Assembly: GCA_963786495.1 (NCBI GenBank)
Contig: CAWAZL010000008.1
Coordinates: forward strand, 1 to 64,000
Direction: 5' to 3'
DNA from: JALZKA01 sp963786495
Lineage (GTDB): Bacteria > Actinomycetota > Thermoleophilia > Solirubrobacterales > 70-9
DNA length: 64,000 nucleotides
Both the position numbers and the translations under genes were made by a program. The notes under the pieces were generated by a model. That model made no database searches. It was not told the origin of the DNA and saw only the letters and a list, made by a program, of their open reading frames with translations. Every line of letters begins with the position of its first letter. Position 1 is the stretch's first letter. Below are positions 9,720-18,339 of the stretch, in pieces.

Positions 9720-11294
9720 GTGACCGAGCCAGATCAGCGTGCAGACCTCGCCGAGGTACTCGCCAGGCAGGCGGCAACTCAGGACGACGCGCGCCCCGAG
9801 GCAGTCGCCAAGCGCCACGAGCGCGGCGGTCGCACCGCGCGCGAGAACGTTCTCGACCTGGTCGACGAGGACAGCTTCGTCGAGTACGGAGCGCTCGCGA
9901 TCGCCGCGCAGCGCATGCGCCGGCCGGCCGAGGAGTTGATCGAAAAGACCCCGGCCGATGGACTCATCGGCGGAACTGCGCGCGTCAACTCCGTTCTCCA
10001 CGGCGCCGGCGCGGCCGCGTGCGCCGTTCTTTCCTACGACTACACCGTGCTCGCCGGCACGCAGGGCGCCACGGGACACCGCAAGAAGGACCGCCTGTTC
10101 GAGTTGATCGAGCGGATGCGCATCCCCGTCGTGATCTTCACCGAGGGAGGCGGCGGACGCCCCGGTGACAGCGACTACGCGGTCGTCTCGGCGCTCGACA
10201 CTCGGGCCTTCGCGCTCTGGGGCCGCCTCTCCGGCGTCGTCCCGCGCATCGCCGTCGTCTCGGGCCGCTGCTTTGCCGGGAACGCCGTCCTAGCCGGCTC
10301 GTCCGACTTCATCGTCGCCACCGACAGCATCGCCCTCGGCATGGGCGGCCCCGCGATGATCGAGGGTGGCGGCCTAGGCAACTTCGAGCCGGACGCAATC
10401 GGCCCGATCGGCGTGCAGGCGCCGAACGGCGTCGTCGACGTGCGCGTCGCGGACGAGGCCGAGGCCGTCGAGATCGCCAAGCGGCTCGTCTCCTACTTCC
10501 AGGGCCCGCTCTCCAACTGGTCCGCTCCAGGCGACGAAGCCCTCCGCGACATCGTGCCCGAGCGGCGGCGGCGCGCATACGACGTTCACGCGGCCATCGA
10601 TGGCATCGCCGACACCGGCTCGGTCACCTACCTTCGCGATGAGTTCGCGCGCCCGATGGTCACGGCGCTCGGGCGAATCGAGGGGCGCGCCGTAGGCATC
10701 GTTGCCAACAACCCGATCCATCTGGCGGGCGCCATCACCTCGGACGGCGCCGACAAGGCCGCCCGTTTCATGTCGCTCTGCGACGCGTTCGGCCTGCCAA
10801 TCCTCTCGCTCATCGACACGCCCGGGATGATGGTCGGCCCCGACGCCGAAGCAACGGCGCTTGTCCGCCACTGCTCGCGGCTATTCACCGTCGGCGCCTC
10901 GCTTCGGGTACCGCTCGTCGCCGTGATCCTTCGCAAGGCATACGGCCTGGGCGCGCAGGCGATGGCCGGCGGCTCCATGCACGAGCCTCTCCTCACGGTC
11001 GGCTGGCCCACCGCCGAGCTCGGCGCCATGGGCCTCGAGGGCGCAGTCAAGCTCGGCTTCCGCCGCGAGCTCGAGGCCATCGAGGACGAGACCGAACGCG
11101 CCGAGCGCCTGGAGCAGATGGTCGCCCACGCTCACGATCACGCAAAGGCGCTCAACGCCGCGACCCTCTTCGAGATCGACGACGTCATTGACCCCGCGGA
11201 CACCCGCCGAGTCATCGCCTCGACCCTCGCCGCCGCGGACACGGGCACGACGTGGCGCGACCGCCCGCCGGTCCGCACCGTCGACAACTGGTGA
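9720..11294 (+). CDS. Acyl-CoA carboxylase carboxyltransferase (fused alpha/beta type)
   Basis: Carboxyltransferase subunit of a biotin-dependent acyl-CoA carboxylase, 524 residues from a GTG. The N-terminal crotonase-like half has GGTARVNSVLHGAGAA, DYTVLAGTQGATGHRKKD and VVSGRCFAGNAVLAGSSDF. The C-terminal half has GRIEGRAVGIVANNPIHLAG, AARFMSLCDAFGLPILSLID and AYGLGAQAMAGG. Both oxyanion-hole regions are present. Family members of this length carboxylate acetyl-, propionyl- or larger acyl-CoAs; this one is rather divergent, so the substrate is open. No biotin carboxylase or carrier gene is in the window. Downstream it converges on the phosphorylase gene with 3 bp between stops. The same reading frame continues upstream through the seam without a stop, which is accidental. 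Confidence 0.85.
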   Translation: MTEPDQRADLAEVLARQAATQDDARPEAVAKRHERGGRTARENVLDLVDEDSFVEYGALAIAAQRMRRPAEELIEKTPADGLIGGTARVNSVLHGAGAAACAVLSYDYTVLAGTQGATGHRKKDRLFELIERMRIPVVIFTEGGGGRPGDSDYAVVSALDTRAFALWGRLSGVVPRIAVVSGRCFAGNAVLAGSSDFIVATDSIALGMGGPAMIEGGGLGNFEPDAIGPIGVQAPNGVVDVRVADEAEAVEIAKRLVSYFQGPLSNWSAPGDEALRDIVPERRRRAYDVHAAIDGIADTGSVTYLRDEFARPMVTALGRIEGRAVGIVANNPIHLAGAITSDGADKAARFMSLCDAFGLPILSLIDTPGMMVGPDAEATALVRHCSRLFTVGASLRVPLVAVILRKAYGLGAQAMAGGSMHEPLLTVGWPTAELGAMGLEGAVKLGFRRELEAIEDETERAERLEQMVAHAHDHAKALNAATLFEIDDVIDPADTRRVIASTLAAADTGTTWRDRPPVRTVDNW

Positions 11295-11297
11295 GGC

Positions 11298-11952
11298 TCA
11301 GCCCGCCCGCTGCGCGAGCGTCGCCAGCGCGGAGCTGAGCACGGCCTCGAGCCCCGCGCGGTGCTCCGCCTGGCCCTTGCGAACGTCCTCGGCGGTGAGG
11401 GCCTGCGTCGTCACGCCGTTGGCCAGGTTGTCGACCACGCAGAGCGCCGCGTAGGGCAGACCCAGCTCCCCCGCGACTATGCACTCGGAGGCGACGGTCA
11501 TGCCGACCACGTGCGCGTGCTGCGCGATCAACCGCACCTCGGCAGCGGTTTCGATCCGCGGACCCGCGACCTGCCAGTAGACGCCGCCGTCCTCAACGTG
11601 CGTCGACGAGCGCAGCGCGTCCACGACCTCGCGCCGCCACGCCTCGTCGAAGCGCGCCACCTGGTGCGCCTCGAACGTGTCGAGAGAGCGTCACGGGACC
11701 GGCATCGAGCGCGATGAAGTCATCTGGAACGAGTAGGTGCCGGGCCCGAGATCGGGCCGCAAGCCGCCCACCGACGCGATGCCGAGCACGCGGTCGCACC
11801 CGGCGCCGGCCAGCTCGCGCAGGTTCCCTCGTAGTCGACCGGCGTGGGGCAGAACGTAGGGATCGCCATGGCGATCGACGGTCACGATCTCGTCGTGCGG
11901 TCGGGATGAGTCCGGCCGCGCCGCTGCCGAGAATGACCCCGAGCTTGCCCAT
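11298..11952 (-). pseudogene. Purine nucleoside phosphorylase-like (methylthioadenosine/methylthioinosine phosphorylase), frameshifted
   Basis: Trimeric PNP/MTAP-family phosphorylase. The start reads MGKLGVILGSGAA, with the Gly-Ser phosphate-binding loop. Other frames give DEIVTVDRHGDPYVLPHA, VLGIASVGGLRPDLGPGTY, VPDDFIALDAGPVTLS and then DEAWRREVVDALRSSTHVED, GGVYWQVAGPRIETAAEV and HAHVVGMTVASECIVAGELG, the last holding the MTAP-type substrate region. At least three indels lie between 11650 and 11910, clustered in a gene whose neighbours are mostly intact. The ATG directly follows the stop of the upstream carboxyltransferase (TAGATG), so it is translationally coupled. With the deaminase at 8.7-9.7 kb it could form a deaminate-then-phosphorolyse route for methylthioadenosine. 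Confidence 0.7.
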
Positions 11953-13492
11953 CTACGCCGGGGTGATCGGGTTGCGCCGTTCGGTGAAGTCGCGGTCGCG
12001 GCCCTCGGCGAACGCAAAGCGGCGGATCAGCTCACCTCGCAGGTCGTCCGGCTCGATCACAGCGTCGACGACCATCTCGGATGCAAGGTGGAGGATGTCG
12101 ATGTCCGCCGAGTACTCCTCGCGCTTGGCGCGCACGAACTCCTCGCGCTCCGCCTCGTCTGAGATCGCCTGGATCTGGTTGAGGAACACCGCGTTGATCG
12201 CGGCCTCCGGGCCCATCACGGCGATCGACGCGCCGGGAAGGGCGATCGTGCAGTCGGGCTCGAATGCGGGGCCGGCCATCGCATAGAGGCCGGCGCCGTA
12301 CGCCTTGCGCACGATCACCGAGATCTTCGGCACCGTCGCCTCGGACACAGCCGAGATCATCTTCGCGCCGTGGCGGATGATGCCCTGGCGCTCGACGTCG
12401 GTGCCGATCATGAAGCCGGGCACGTCCGCCAGGAACACGAGCGGGATGTTGAACGCGTTGCAGGTGGAGATGAACCGCGCCGCCTTGTCGGCCGAGTCGA
12501 CGAACAGGACGCCGCCCTTCTGCCGCGGCTGGTTGGCGACGATGCCAACGGCTCGGCCGTCCAGGCGCGCGTAGCCCACTACGAGCTCCTTCGCCCAGCG
12601 CGCGTGCACCTCGCAGAAGGAGTCTGCGTCAAACAGCGCGGCGATCAGGTCCTTGATGTCGAACGAAGTCTTCTCGTCGCCCGGGATGATCTCGGACGGC
12701 TTCTGCTCAGCGGCCGGGTTCGGCCGGCGGCGCAGACGGCGGCTCGGAGCGCCAGCTCTCCGGCATGTAGGACAGGTAGCGCTTGGCGAGGTCGATCGCG
12801 TCCTCGTCGGTCTTCGCGAGGAAGTGCCCGCAGCCTGAGACGCCCGTGTGCATCTTCGCCCCGCCCATCTCCTCGAGCGTCACCTTCTCGCCGATCACCA
12901 TCTCGGCCATGCGCGGCGAGCCCAGGTACATCGAAGCGTTGCCCTCGCGCATGATCACGACGTCGCAGAAGGCCGGGATGTAGGCGCCACCGGCGGCCGA
13001 GGGGCCGAACAGGATGCACACCTGGGGCACTCGCCCGGACATGCGCACCTCGTTGTAGAAGATCCGCCCGGCGCCGCGGCGGCCCGGGAACATCCGCACC
13101 TGCTCGGTGATGCGCGCGCCCGCCGAGTCGACGAGGTAGATCATCGGCATCTCCAGCGCAAGAGCGCGCTCCTGGATGCGCAGGATCTTCTCGACCGTCT
13201 TCGGCCCCCACGACCCTGCCTTCACGGTCGGGTCGTTCGCCATCAGCGCCACCTTGCGCCCGCCGATCAGTGCCAGCCCCGTCACGACACCGTCCGCGCC
13301 AAGCCCTTCCTCATCCCAGTTGGCGAGCAGCGCCTCCTCCGTGAACGACTCGGGGTCGACCAGGCGCTCGACCCGTTCACGCACCGGCAGCTTTCCCTGC
13401 TCGGCCGTCTTTTGATGGTGGCGCTCGGGCCCGCCGGCCAAAGCGGCGTCGAGCGCAGCGCTCAGCCCGGTTCCCTCGGTGGTCTCGCTCAC
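11953..13492 (-). CDS. Propionyl-/acyl-CoA carboxylase beta chain (one frameshift)
   Basis: Carboxyltransferase of the PccB/AccD family, about 513 residues once one indel is removed. The N-terminal half has ERVERLVDPESFTEEALLAN, VALMANDPTVKAGSWGPKTV, YLVDSAGARITEQVRMFPG and ILFGPSAAGGAYIPAFCD. The C-terminal half has RAVGIVANQPRQKGGVLFVD, ADVPGFMIGTDVERQGIIRH and RKAYGAGLYAMAGPAFEPD. A single extra C near 12715-12725 throws the frame to an early stop after PSAPPAEP; the other frame resumes AAEQKPSEIIPGDEKTSFD. The start is GTG with a leaderless -10 box 7 nt upstream. It is divergent from the amine oxidase and followed by the phosphorylase. It fits carboxylation of the propionyl-CoA produced by the ethylmalonyl-CoA pathway. 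Confidence 0.85.
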
Positions 13493-13499
13493 GCCGCAA

Positions 13500-13509
13500 A
13501 GTCTAGGGT
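13500..13509. promoter_or_regulatory. Overlapping divergent -10 boxes
   Basis: The plus strand has TAGGGT (13504-13509), 7 nt before the amine oxidase GTG. The minus strand has TAGACT (13505-13500), 7 nt before the carboxyltransferase GTG. The two hexamers share two base pairs inside a 24-bp intergenic gap, so the two polymerases cannot occupy the site together. Confidence 0.5.
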
Positions 13510-13516
13510 TGATCCC

Positions 13517-14881
13517 GTGAGCAACGCTTCCGCGACACGATCCGCCCAGGTCGCCATCGTCGGCGCCGGATTCGCGGGACTTGCGGCCGCGCTGGACCTA
13601 ACGGCCCGCGGAACCGACTGCGTCGTACTCGAAGCCCGCGACCGCGTGGGAGGGCGGGTCCTCAACCACGACATCGGAGACGGCAAGGTCGTCGAGGTCG
13701 GCGGCCAGTGGGTCGGGCCGACGCAGCACGCCCTTCTCGATATGGCCTCGCGCATGGGCGTCGCGACCTACCCCACCCACATCCAGGGTGAGAACCTCAT
13801 CGAATACCGCGGCGCGGTCAGCCGCTACACGGGCACCATCCCGCGAATCAATCCGGCGGTGCTCCTTCAGGTCGAATGGGCCCGGCGCCGGATGAACGCG
13901 ATGGCCTTCGAAGTGCCACTCGACGCACCCTGGAGCGCCAGGCAGGCGCGCAAGTGGGACTCCGTCACCTTCGGCCAGTGGATGAACCTGAACGCGCGGT
14001 CCCAGGGCGCCCGCATGCTCATCCGCCTTGCGATTCGCAGTGTCTTCGGGACCGAGCCCGAGGATGTCTCGCTGCTTCACGTCCTCTTCTACCTCCATTC
14101 AGCGGGTGGGTTCGATGCGCTCGTCGACACCGGGGGCGGCGCGCAAGAGTCCCGCTTCGCCGGCGGCTCACAGCTCGTCGCAATCCGCATGGCCCAGAAG
14201 CTGGGTGATCGCGTGGTGCTCGACGCGCCCGTCCGCCGGATCGAGGACACGGGGGCCGGCATCCGGATCGATGCTGACGGGCTTACCGTCGAGGCCCAGC
14301 GAGTGATCGTCGCCGTATCCCCCACTCTCGCGGCGCGGATCGACTGGGAGCCGGCCCTTCCACCACGGCGCGATCAGATGACCCAGCGCATGCCGCAGGG
14401 GGCGATCATCAAGTGCATGGCCATCTACGACGAGCCATTCTGGCGCGCCGATGGTCTGTCGGGGTCCGGCGTCTCCGACGGCGGCTCCGTCAACGCGATC
14501 TTCGACAACACGCCACCCGACGGCTCACCCGGCGTCCTCCTCGGCTTCCTGGACGGACGCGCCGCACGGCGCTGGGGGCAGGCGTCGGTAGGCGAGCGCC
14601 AAGCCGAGGTCGTGCGCGTGTTCGGCCGGCTCTTCGGGCCGCAAGCGCTGAGCCCAATCGGCTACGTCGAGCGCAACTGGGCCGCCGAGCGCTGGTCGCG
14701 GGGCTGCTACTCAGGCGCGTTCGGGCCGAGCGGCTGGACCGACTTCGGCCCCGCGCTTCGCCAGCCCGTCGGGCGTGTCCACTGGGCGGGCACGGAGACC
14801 GCCACGGTCTGGAATGGCTACATCGACGGCGCGATCACCTCGGGAGAGCGCGCTGCGGCTGAGGTGGCCGGCGCTACGTAG
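13517..14881 (+). CDS. Flavin monoamine oxidase family protein
   Basis: FAD-dependent amine oxidase of 454 residues, oxidising a primary or secondary amine to an aldehyde. The N-terminal dinucleotide motif is VAIVGAGFAGLAAALDLTA, followed by VLEARDRVGGRVL and VEVGGQWVGPTQHALLDMA, the standard flavin-amine-oxidase order. The C-terminal FAD-binding segment is GRVHWAGTETATVWNGYIDG followed by AITSGERAAAEVA. There is no signal peptide, so it is cytoplasmic. The GTG is set by the -10 box 7 nt upstream; the long open frame upstream is antisense to the carboxyltransferase. Its stop overlaps the stop of the convergent DivIVA-like gene by 8 bp. The substrate cannot be read from sequence; polyamine or tyramine-type amines are usual. 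Confidence 0.85.
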   Translation: MSNASATRSAQVAIVGAGFAGLAAALDLTARGTDCVVLEARDRVGGRVLNHDIGDGKVVEVGGQWVGPTQHALLDMASRMGVATYPTHIQGENLIEYRGAVSRYTGTIPRINPAVLLQVEWARRRMNAMAFEVPLDAPWSARQARKWDSVTFGQWMNLNARSQGARMLIRLAIRSVFGTEPEDVSLLHVLFYLHSAGGFDALVDTGGGAQESRFAGGSQLVAIRMAQKLGDRVVLDAPVRRIEDTGAGIRIDADGLTVEAQRVIVAVSPTLAARIDWEPALPPRRDQMTQRMPQGAIIKCMAIYDEPFWRADGLSGSGVSDGGSVNAIFDNTPPDGSPGVLLGFLDGRAARRWGQASVGERQAEVVRVFGRLFGPQALSPIGYVERNWAAERWSRGCYSGAFGPSGWTDFGPALRQPVGRVHWAGTETATVWNGYIDGAITSGERAAAEVAGAT

Positions 14882-15650
14882 CGTTGCCGTGAGGGGGCGT
14901 CTCGTCCTCGGCGTCGGGATCCACCAGGAGCACGGGCGCCTCTTCTGACTCGGGCTCGAGGATCTCCTCCTCCGCGGACTCGGGCTCGAGGATCTCCTCC
15001 TCCGCGGACTCGGGCTCCAGGGTCTCTTCCTCTTGAGACTCGGGCTCTGCCCCAACTGCCTCATCCTCGACGGGCTCCGCCTCGACCGGTTCGCCGCCTC
15101 GCGAGGGCGAGCGGAGGTCCTCGACCGCGGACAGAAGCTCCTCGGCGAGCCGTGTCGCGTCCGTGGCAATCTCGTCGCGGCGGTCGATCAAGCTGGAGAT
15201 CGCCAGGTTGAGCTGCCGCCTGCGTGCGATTGCGTCGTCGATGATCTTTTGAGACTTCGCCTCAGCGTCAGCGATCATCTCGTCCATCTTCTGACTTGCG
15301 TTGAGGCGTGCCTTGCGCGACTCGTCATCGGCATCGGCTCGAAGCCGCTCGGCGTACTCGACCGCCTCGTCGCGGAGATTGCGAGCGGCGTCCTCGGCCG
15401 CGTTCAAGATGCCGGCTGTCCTCTCGCCGACCTTGGCGATCTCGTCTCGAACGCCGGGCGCCGCGTTCGAGACGGCGCTCGCCCCACCCTCCATCCAGTC
15501 GGCAACCCGGTCGAGCATGTCGTGCACGGCCTGGCGGTCATAGCCGCGAAGCGCCTGCGGGAACGTCGCGCGGCGAACCTCTTCGCCAGTCAGGGCGTCG
15601 CCACTGGGCCGTGGCGGGGGCGTTGGTGTCGGGGTATCTGCGGCTTCCAC
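14874..15650 (-). CDS. DivIVA-domain coiled-coil protein with acidic C-terminal repeats
   Basis: About 258 residues. Near the N-terminus, RATFPQALRGYDRQAVHDML matches the DivIVA/Wag31 lipid-binding head motif (F-x-x-x-L-R-G-Y-D-x-x-x-V). A long helical coiled-coil follows (residues about 60-185), rich in Ala, Glu and Arg. The tail is highly acidic and contains tandem copies of EPESAEEEIL. No membrane segment is present. A role in pole or septum organisation or as a scaffold is likely from the head motif. It starts at GTG 5 nt after the stop of the hydroxyacyl-CoA dehydrogenase, so it is the last gene of the operon, although its function seems unrelated. No other cell-division gene is nearby. 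Confidence 0.7.
   Translation of the reverse strand: MEAADTPTPTPPPRPSGDALTGEEVRRATFPQALRGYDRQAVHDMLDRVADWMEGGASAVSNAAPGVRDEIAKVGERTAGILNAAEDAARNLRDEAVEYAERLRADADDESRKARLNASQKMDEMIADAEAKSQKIIDDAIARRRQLNLAISSLIDRRDEIATDATRLAEELLSAVEDLRSPSRGGEPVEAEPVEDEAVGAEPESQEEETLEPESAEEEILEPESAEEEILEPESEEAPVLLVDPDAEDETPPHGNAT
14947..15036 (-). repeat. Tandem 30-bp coding repeat in the DivIVA-like tail
   Basis: Two identical 30-bp units (14947-14976 and 14977-15006) are followed by a degenerate third. They encode the acidic tail EPESAEEEIL repeat. Identity at the DNA level suggests recent slippage duplication, so the copy number may vary between strains. Confidence 0.75.
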
Positions 15651-15655
15651 CAGCG

Positions 15656-16543
15656 TCAGCTTCCGGGGTCGACTGCAACGGGCTTCTCGCCCGAGTAATC
15701 GTAATACCCACGGCCCGACTTCCGCCCGTAGTGACCCGCGTCCACGAGCGTCTGGAGGGTCGGCGGAGCCGCGAAGCGGTCCTCGCCGTAGTAGTCGCGC
15801 ATGACGGCTGCGATTGACGCCAGGGTGTCAAGCCCAACGAAGTCGGCGAGCGTGATCGGGCCCATCGGATGGCTGGCGCCGCCCATCATCGCGGCGTCGA
15901 TGTCCTCGACGGAGCCGACGCCTGCTTCGTAAGCGTTGATGCCGTCGAGCATGAACGGCACGAGGAGCCGGTTCACGATGAAGCCGCGGTTGTCGCCGGC
16001 GGCGACGGTCGTCTTGCCCAGGGCATCGCCAACCGCAAAGCCTGCCTCGGCCGTGTCCTCGGCGGTGCCTTCGCCACGGACGACTTCCAAGAGAGGCATT
16101 ACCTGCACGGGATTGAAGAAGTGAAGTCCCAGGAACTGTGAGGGGCGGGAAGTGGCTGCGGCCTGGTCGGCAACAGCAAGCGATGACGTATTCGTCGCGA
16201 AGAGCGCCTCGTCCTTGACGATCCCGTCGAGCTCTGACCAGAGTTCAAGCTTCGCGTCGAGGTCCTCGGTGATCGCCTCGATCACGAGGTCGCAGTCGGC
16301 CAGGTCCGCATGGTCGAGCGAGCCCTTGATGCGTTGGCGCACGGCGTCGGCGTCGGTCTGCTCGAGCTTGCCCTTCTCAACCGCTCGCGCGAGTTGCTTC
16401 TCGATCTTGGCGAGGCCCTTGTCGAGCTGTTCCTGCGAGACCTCGGTGACCACGACGTCCCAGCCTCCGCGCTGCGCGCATACCTGGGCGATCCCATGGC
16501 CCATGAGGCCGCAACCGACGACTCCGACCGACTTGATCTCCAT
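15656..16543 (-). CDS. 3-hydroxybutyryl-CoA dehydrogenase
   Basis: NAD(P)-dependent 3-hydroxyacyl-CoA dehydrogenase of 295 residues, the normal length. The Rossmann motif is GVVGCGLMGHGIAQVCAQ (residues about 7-24). The catalytic His-Glu pair is in FLGLHFFNPVQVMPLLEVVR (His 141, Glu 153). GDNRGFIVNRLLVPFM and HPMGPITLADFVGLDTLASI are the dimer and substrate signatures, and it ends KSGRGYYDYS. GGAGGAGAG precedes the ATG. It is the sixth gene of a minus-strand operon (SDR, thioesterase, HMG-CoA lyase-like, OsmC, SnoaL-like, this gene, DivIVA-like). It interconverts 3-hydroxybutyryl-CoA and acetoacetyl-CoA, so it could feed crotonyl-CoA to ccr. Confidence 0.9.
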   Translation of the reverse strand: MEIKSVGVVGCGLMGHGIAQVCAQRGGWDVVVTEVSQEQLDKGLAKIEKQLARAVEKGKLEQTDADAVRQRIKGSLDHADLADCDLVIEAITEDLDAKLELWSELDGIVKDEALFATNTSSLAVADQAAATSRPSQFLGLHFFNPVQVMPLLEVVRGEGTAEDTAEAGFAVGDALGKTTVAAGDNRGFIVNRLLVPFMLDGINAYEAGVGSVEDIDAAMMGGASHPMGPITLADFVGLDTLASIAAVMRDYYGEDRFAAPPTLQTLVDAGHYGRKSGRGYYDYSGEKPVAVDPGS

Positions 16544-16590
16544 GTGTGCGCTCTCCTCCTTGAGGGGTTTGGTCCGGCGGGCCAGCCTAA

Positions 16591-16971
16591 CTAGACGGCT
16601 CCGGCTGCCTCCAGAAGCTTCTTCATCTCATCCGCTAGGGCGTGCATCGCGCTCATCGGGCGGACCATCACGATCATCTCGCGAATCCTGCCGTCCTCGG
16701 CAAATCGCAGGATGTCCACTCCCTGCAGGTCTCGGTCTCCGGCGCGGGCTTCGAACATCAGGACGGCGGTGTCTCCCGTCTCCACATGCTCGACGTAGCG
16801 GAAGTCCTTGAATACCTGAACCACGGCCCCGAGGAGCACGCCGACCGCGTCGCGCCCCTCGTAAGCCTTGAAGACCACGGGGCTCTTGAAGGTGACGTCC
16901 TCAGTGAAGAGCTCATTCACCTGCGAGAAGTCTTTGGCCTCGACAGCCCGTTTGAACGCGTCGCTCCTCAT
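16591..16971 (-). CDS. SnoaL-like / NTF2-fold protein
   Basis: 126 residues with the nuclear-transport-factor-2 cone fold. It reads MRSDAFKRAVEAKDFSQVNE, LFTEDVTFKSPVVFKAYEG and GVDILRFAEDGRIREMIVMV, the usual SnoaL-like order of N-terminal helices and curved sheet. Such proteins act as small isomerases, hydrolases or ligand binders; no catalytic residue can be assigned. The ATG overlaps the stop of the OsmC gene (ATGA), so translation is coupled. It lies within the acyl-CoA operon. Confidence 0.75.
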   Translation of the reverse strand: MRSDAFKRAVEAKDFSQVNELFTEDVTFKSPVVFKAYEGRDAVGVLLGAVVQVFKDFRYVEHVETGDTAVLMFEARAGDRDLQGVDILRFAEDGRIREMIVMVRPMSAMHALADEMKKLLEAAGAV

Positions 16972-17399
16972 TCTTCGAGCTGCGCGTCGAGGGTGACCTC
17001 TTCCACGGCGGCGAGCGCCTTCGAGAGCGGGCAGTGCTTCTTCGCCCTGCCTGCGTACTTCTCGAACTCCTCCTGGTCGATGCCGGGCACCTTGCCGCGG
17101 ACGATGAGGTCGATCTGCGGGATATGGAAGCCGCCCTCCTTCTGGCGGAGGTGGACCACGGCCTCGGTGTCGAGCGCCTCCGGAGGGTGCTCCGCCATGC
17201 CGAGGATCAAAGCGAAAGCCATCGTGAAGCAGCCCGCATGGGCAGCGGCGAGGAGTTCTTCCGGGTTCGACTCGGGAGCGTCTTGGTAGCGCGAGCGCGC
17301 GGAGTATGGCCCTTCCCAGGCGCCGCTCCCCAGGCCGATCGTGCCGGTGCCCTCCATGACGTTCCCTTCCCACTTCGCTGTGGCTCTGCGCTTCGGCAT
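16968..17399 (-). CDS. OsmC/Ohr family peroxiredoxin
   Basis: 143 residues. The two redox cysteines of the OsmC/Ohr family are present in AAAHAGCFTMAFAL (Cys 57) and AKKHCPLSKALA (Cys 123). The N-terminal MPKRRATAKWEGNVMEGTGT and the loop ESNPEELLAAAHAGC place it in the OsmC rather than the Ohr branch. It reduces organic or fatty-acyl hydroperoxides with thiol-dependent recycling in the cytoplasm. It lies 8 nt downstream of the lyase gene and overlaps the SnoaL-like start. Its position in an acyl-CoA catabolic operon suggests protection against lipid peroxides. Confidence 0.85.
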   Translation of the reverse strand: MPKRRATAKWEGNVMEGTGTIGLGSGAWEGPYSARSRYQDAPESNPEELLAAAHAGCFTMAFALILGMAEHPPEALDTEAVVHLRQKEGGFHIPQIDLIVRGKVPGIDQEEFEKYAGRAKKHCPLSKALAAVEEVTLDAQLEE

Positions 17400-17407
17400 T
17401 CCGTCCC

Positions 17408-18334
17408 CTAACTCGTAGTCGTATGCCAGTCCACCGGACCGGCGCGCAACACGTGCGCGCCGAGTGGCCGGCCCAATACGTCCTGCGCGGCGCTTGACGC
17501 CGCGATCAGCTTCTCGAGGTCGATCCCGGTCCCAACGCCCATCTCCTCGAGCATGGAGACGAGGTCCTCTGAGGAGATGTTCCCGGTCGACCCTGGGGGC
17601 ACAGGGCAACCGCCCAGCTCTCCGAAGGCGGACTCGAACGAGTCGATCCCCTGCTCGAGCGCCGCGAGCACATTGGCGAGGCCCTGGCCGCGCGTGTTGT
17701 GAAAATGCGCCGTCAGCTCGGCTCCCGCGAGGCGCTCTCGGGCTTCGGCGAAAAACTCGCCCACCTGGCGGGGATTCGCCATCCCCGTGGTGTCGCCGAA
17801 CGCGATCTCCTCGCAGCCCGCCTCGCGAAGGCGCCCGGCGATCTCGAAGACCCGCTCGGGCGGGACGTGGCCCTCGTACGGGCAGCCGAACGACGTCGAG
17901 ATCACGCCCTCCGCGCGAAGCCCTTCCGTGAGCGCGCGGTCAATCACGCGCTCGAGGCCCGACAGCGACTCAGCGATCGAGCGATTCACGTTTTTCTGGT
18001 TGTGTGTCTCCGACGCGGACAGGAAGAGGTTCACCTCGTCGAAGCGCTCGCGGCGCTCGAGCGCGTTGTCGAGGCCCTTCTCGTTCGGGATGAGCACCGA
18101 GTAGGCGACGCCATCCACTTTCTCGTACGAGTCGAGCACCTCGTTCGCGTCGGCGAGTTGCGGGATGACGTCGGGCCGCACGAACGAGGTGATCTCGATC
18201 CGCCGGTAGCCGGCGTCACCGAGCATGCCGATCAGGCGCACCTTGTCGGCGGTCGGGATCGTCTCCGGCTCGTTCTGGAAGCCGTCGCGCGGGCCAACCT
18301 CGCGCAGGCGGGCGCTTGTCGGCAGGTCCGCCAA
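17408..18334 (-). CDS. Hydroxymethylglutaryl-CoA lyase family protein
   Basis: HMG-CoA lyase/DRE-TIM metallolyase, about 308 residues. The N-terminal RLREVGPRDGFQNEPE holds the catalytic Arg-Asp pair. GCPYEGHVPPERV, FGDTTGMANPRQV and TAHFHNTRGQGLANVLAALE (metal His residues) follow, then FGELGGCPVPPGSTGN with the flexible-loop catalytic Cys. It would cleave HMG-CoA to acetyl-CoA and acetoacetate, the last step of leucine degradation, or a related acyl-CoA. The thioesterase ends just upstream, so the start is probably TTG at 18334; longer in-frame extensions overlap that gene and lack family similarity. Confidence 0.85.
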   Translation of the reverse strand: MADLPTSARLREVGPRDGFQNEPETIPTADKVRLIGMLGDAGYRRIEITSFVRPDVIPQLADANEVLDSYEKVDGVAYSVLIPNEKGLDNALERRERFDEVNLFLSASETHNQKNVNRSIAESLSGLERVIDRALTEGLRAEGVISTSFGCPYEGHVPPERVFEIAGRLREAGCEEIAFGDTTGMANPRQVGEFFAEARERLAGAELTAHFHNTRGQGLANVLAALEQGIDSFESAFGELGGCPVPPGSTGNISSEDLVSMLEEMGVGTGIDLEKLIAASSAAQDVLGRPLGAHVLRAGPVDWHTTTS

Positions 18335-18339
18335 CCCCG

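Noticed and set aside
8487..11294. A 935-codon open frame spanning the monooxygenase end, the seam and the carboxyltransferase
   Set aside because: Only the part from GTG 9720 matches a family; the middle is antisense to the deaminase gene. It is a chance open frame in GC-rich DNA, not a fusion protein.
12848..13516. Long upstream in-frame extension of the amine oxidase
   Set aside because: The extension is antisense to the carboxyltransferase and unlike any oxidase; the -10 box and GTG 13517 give a better start.
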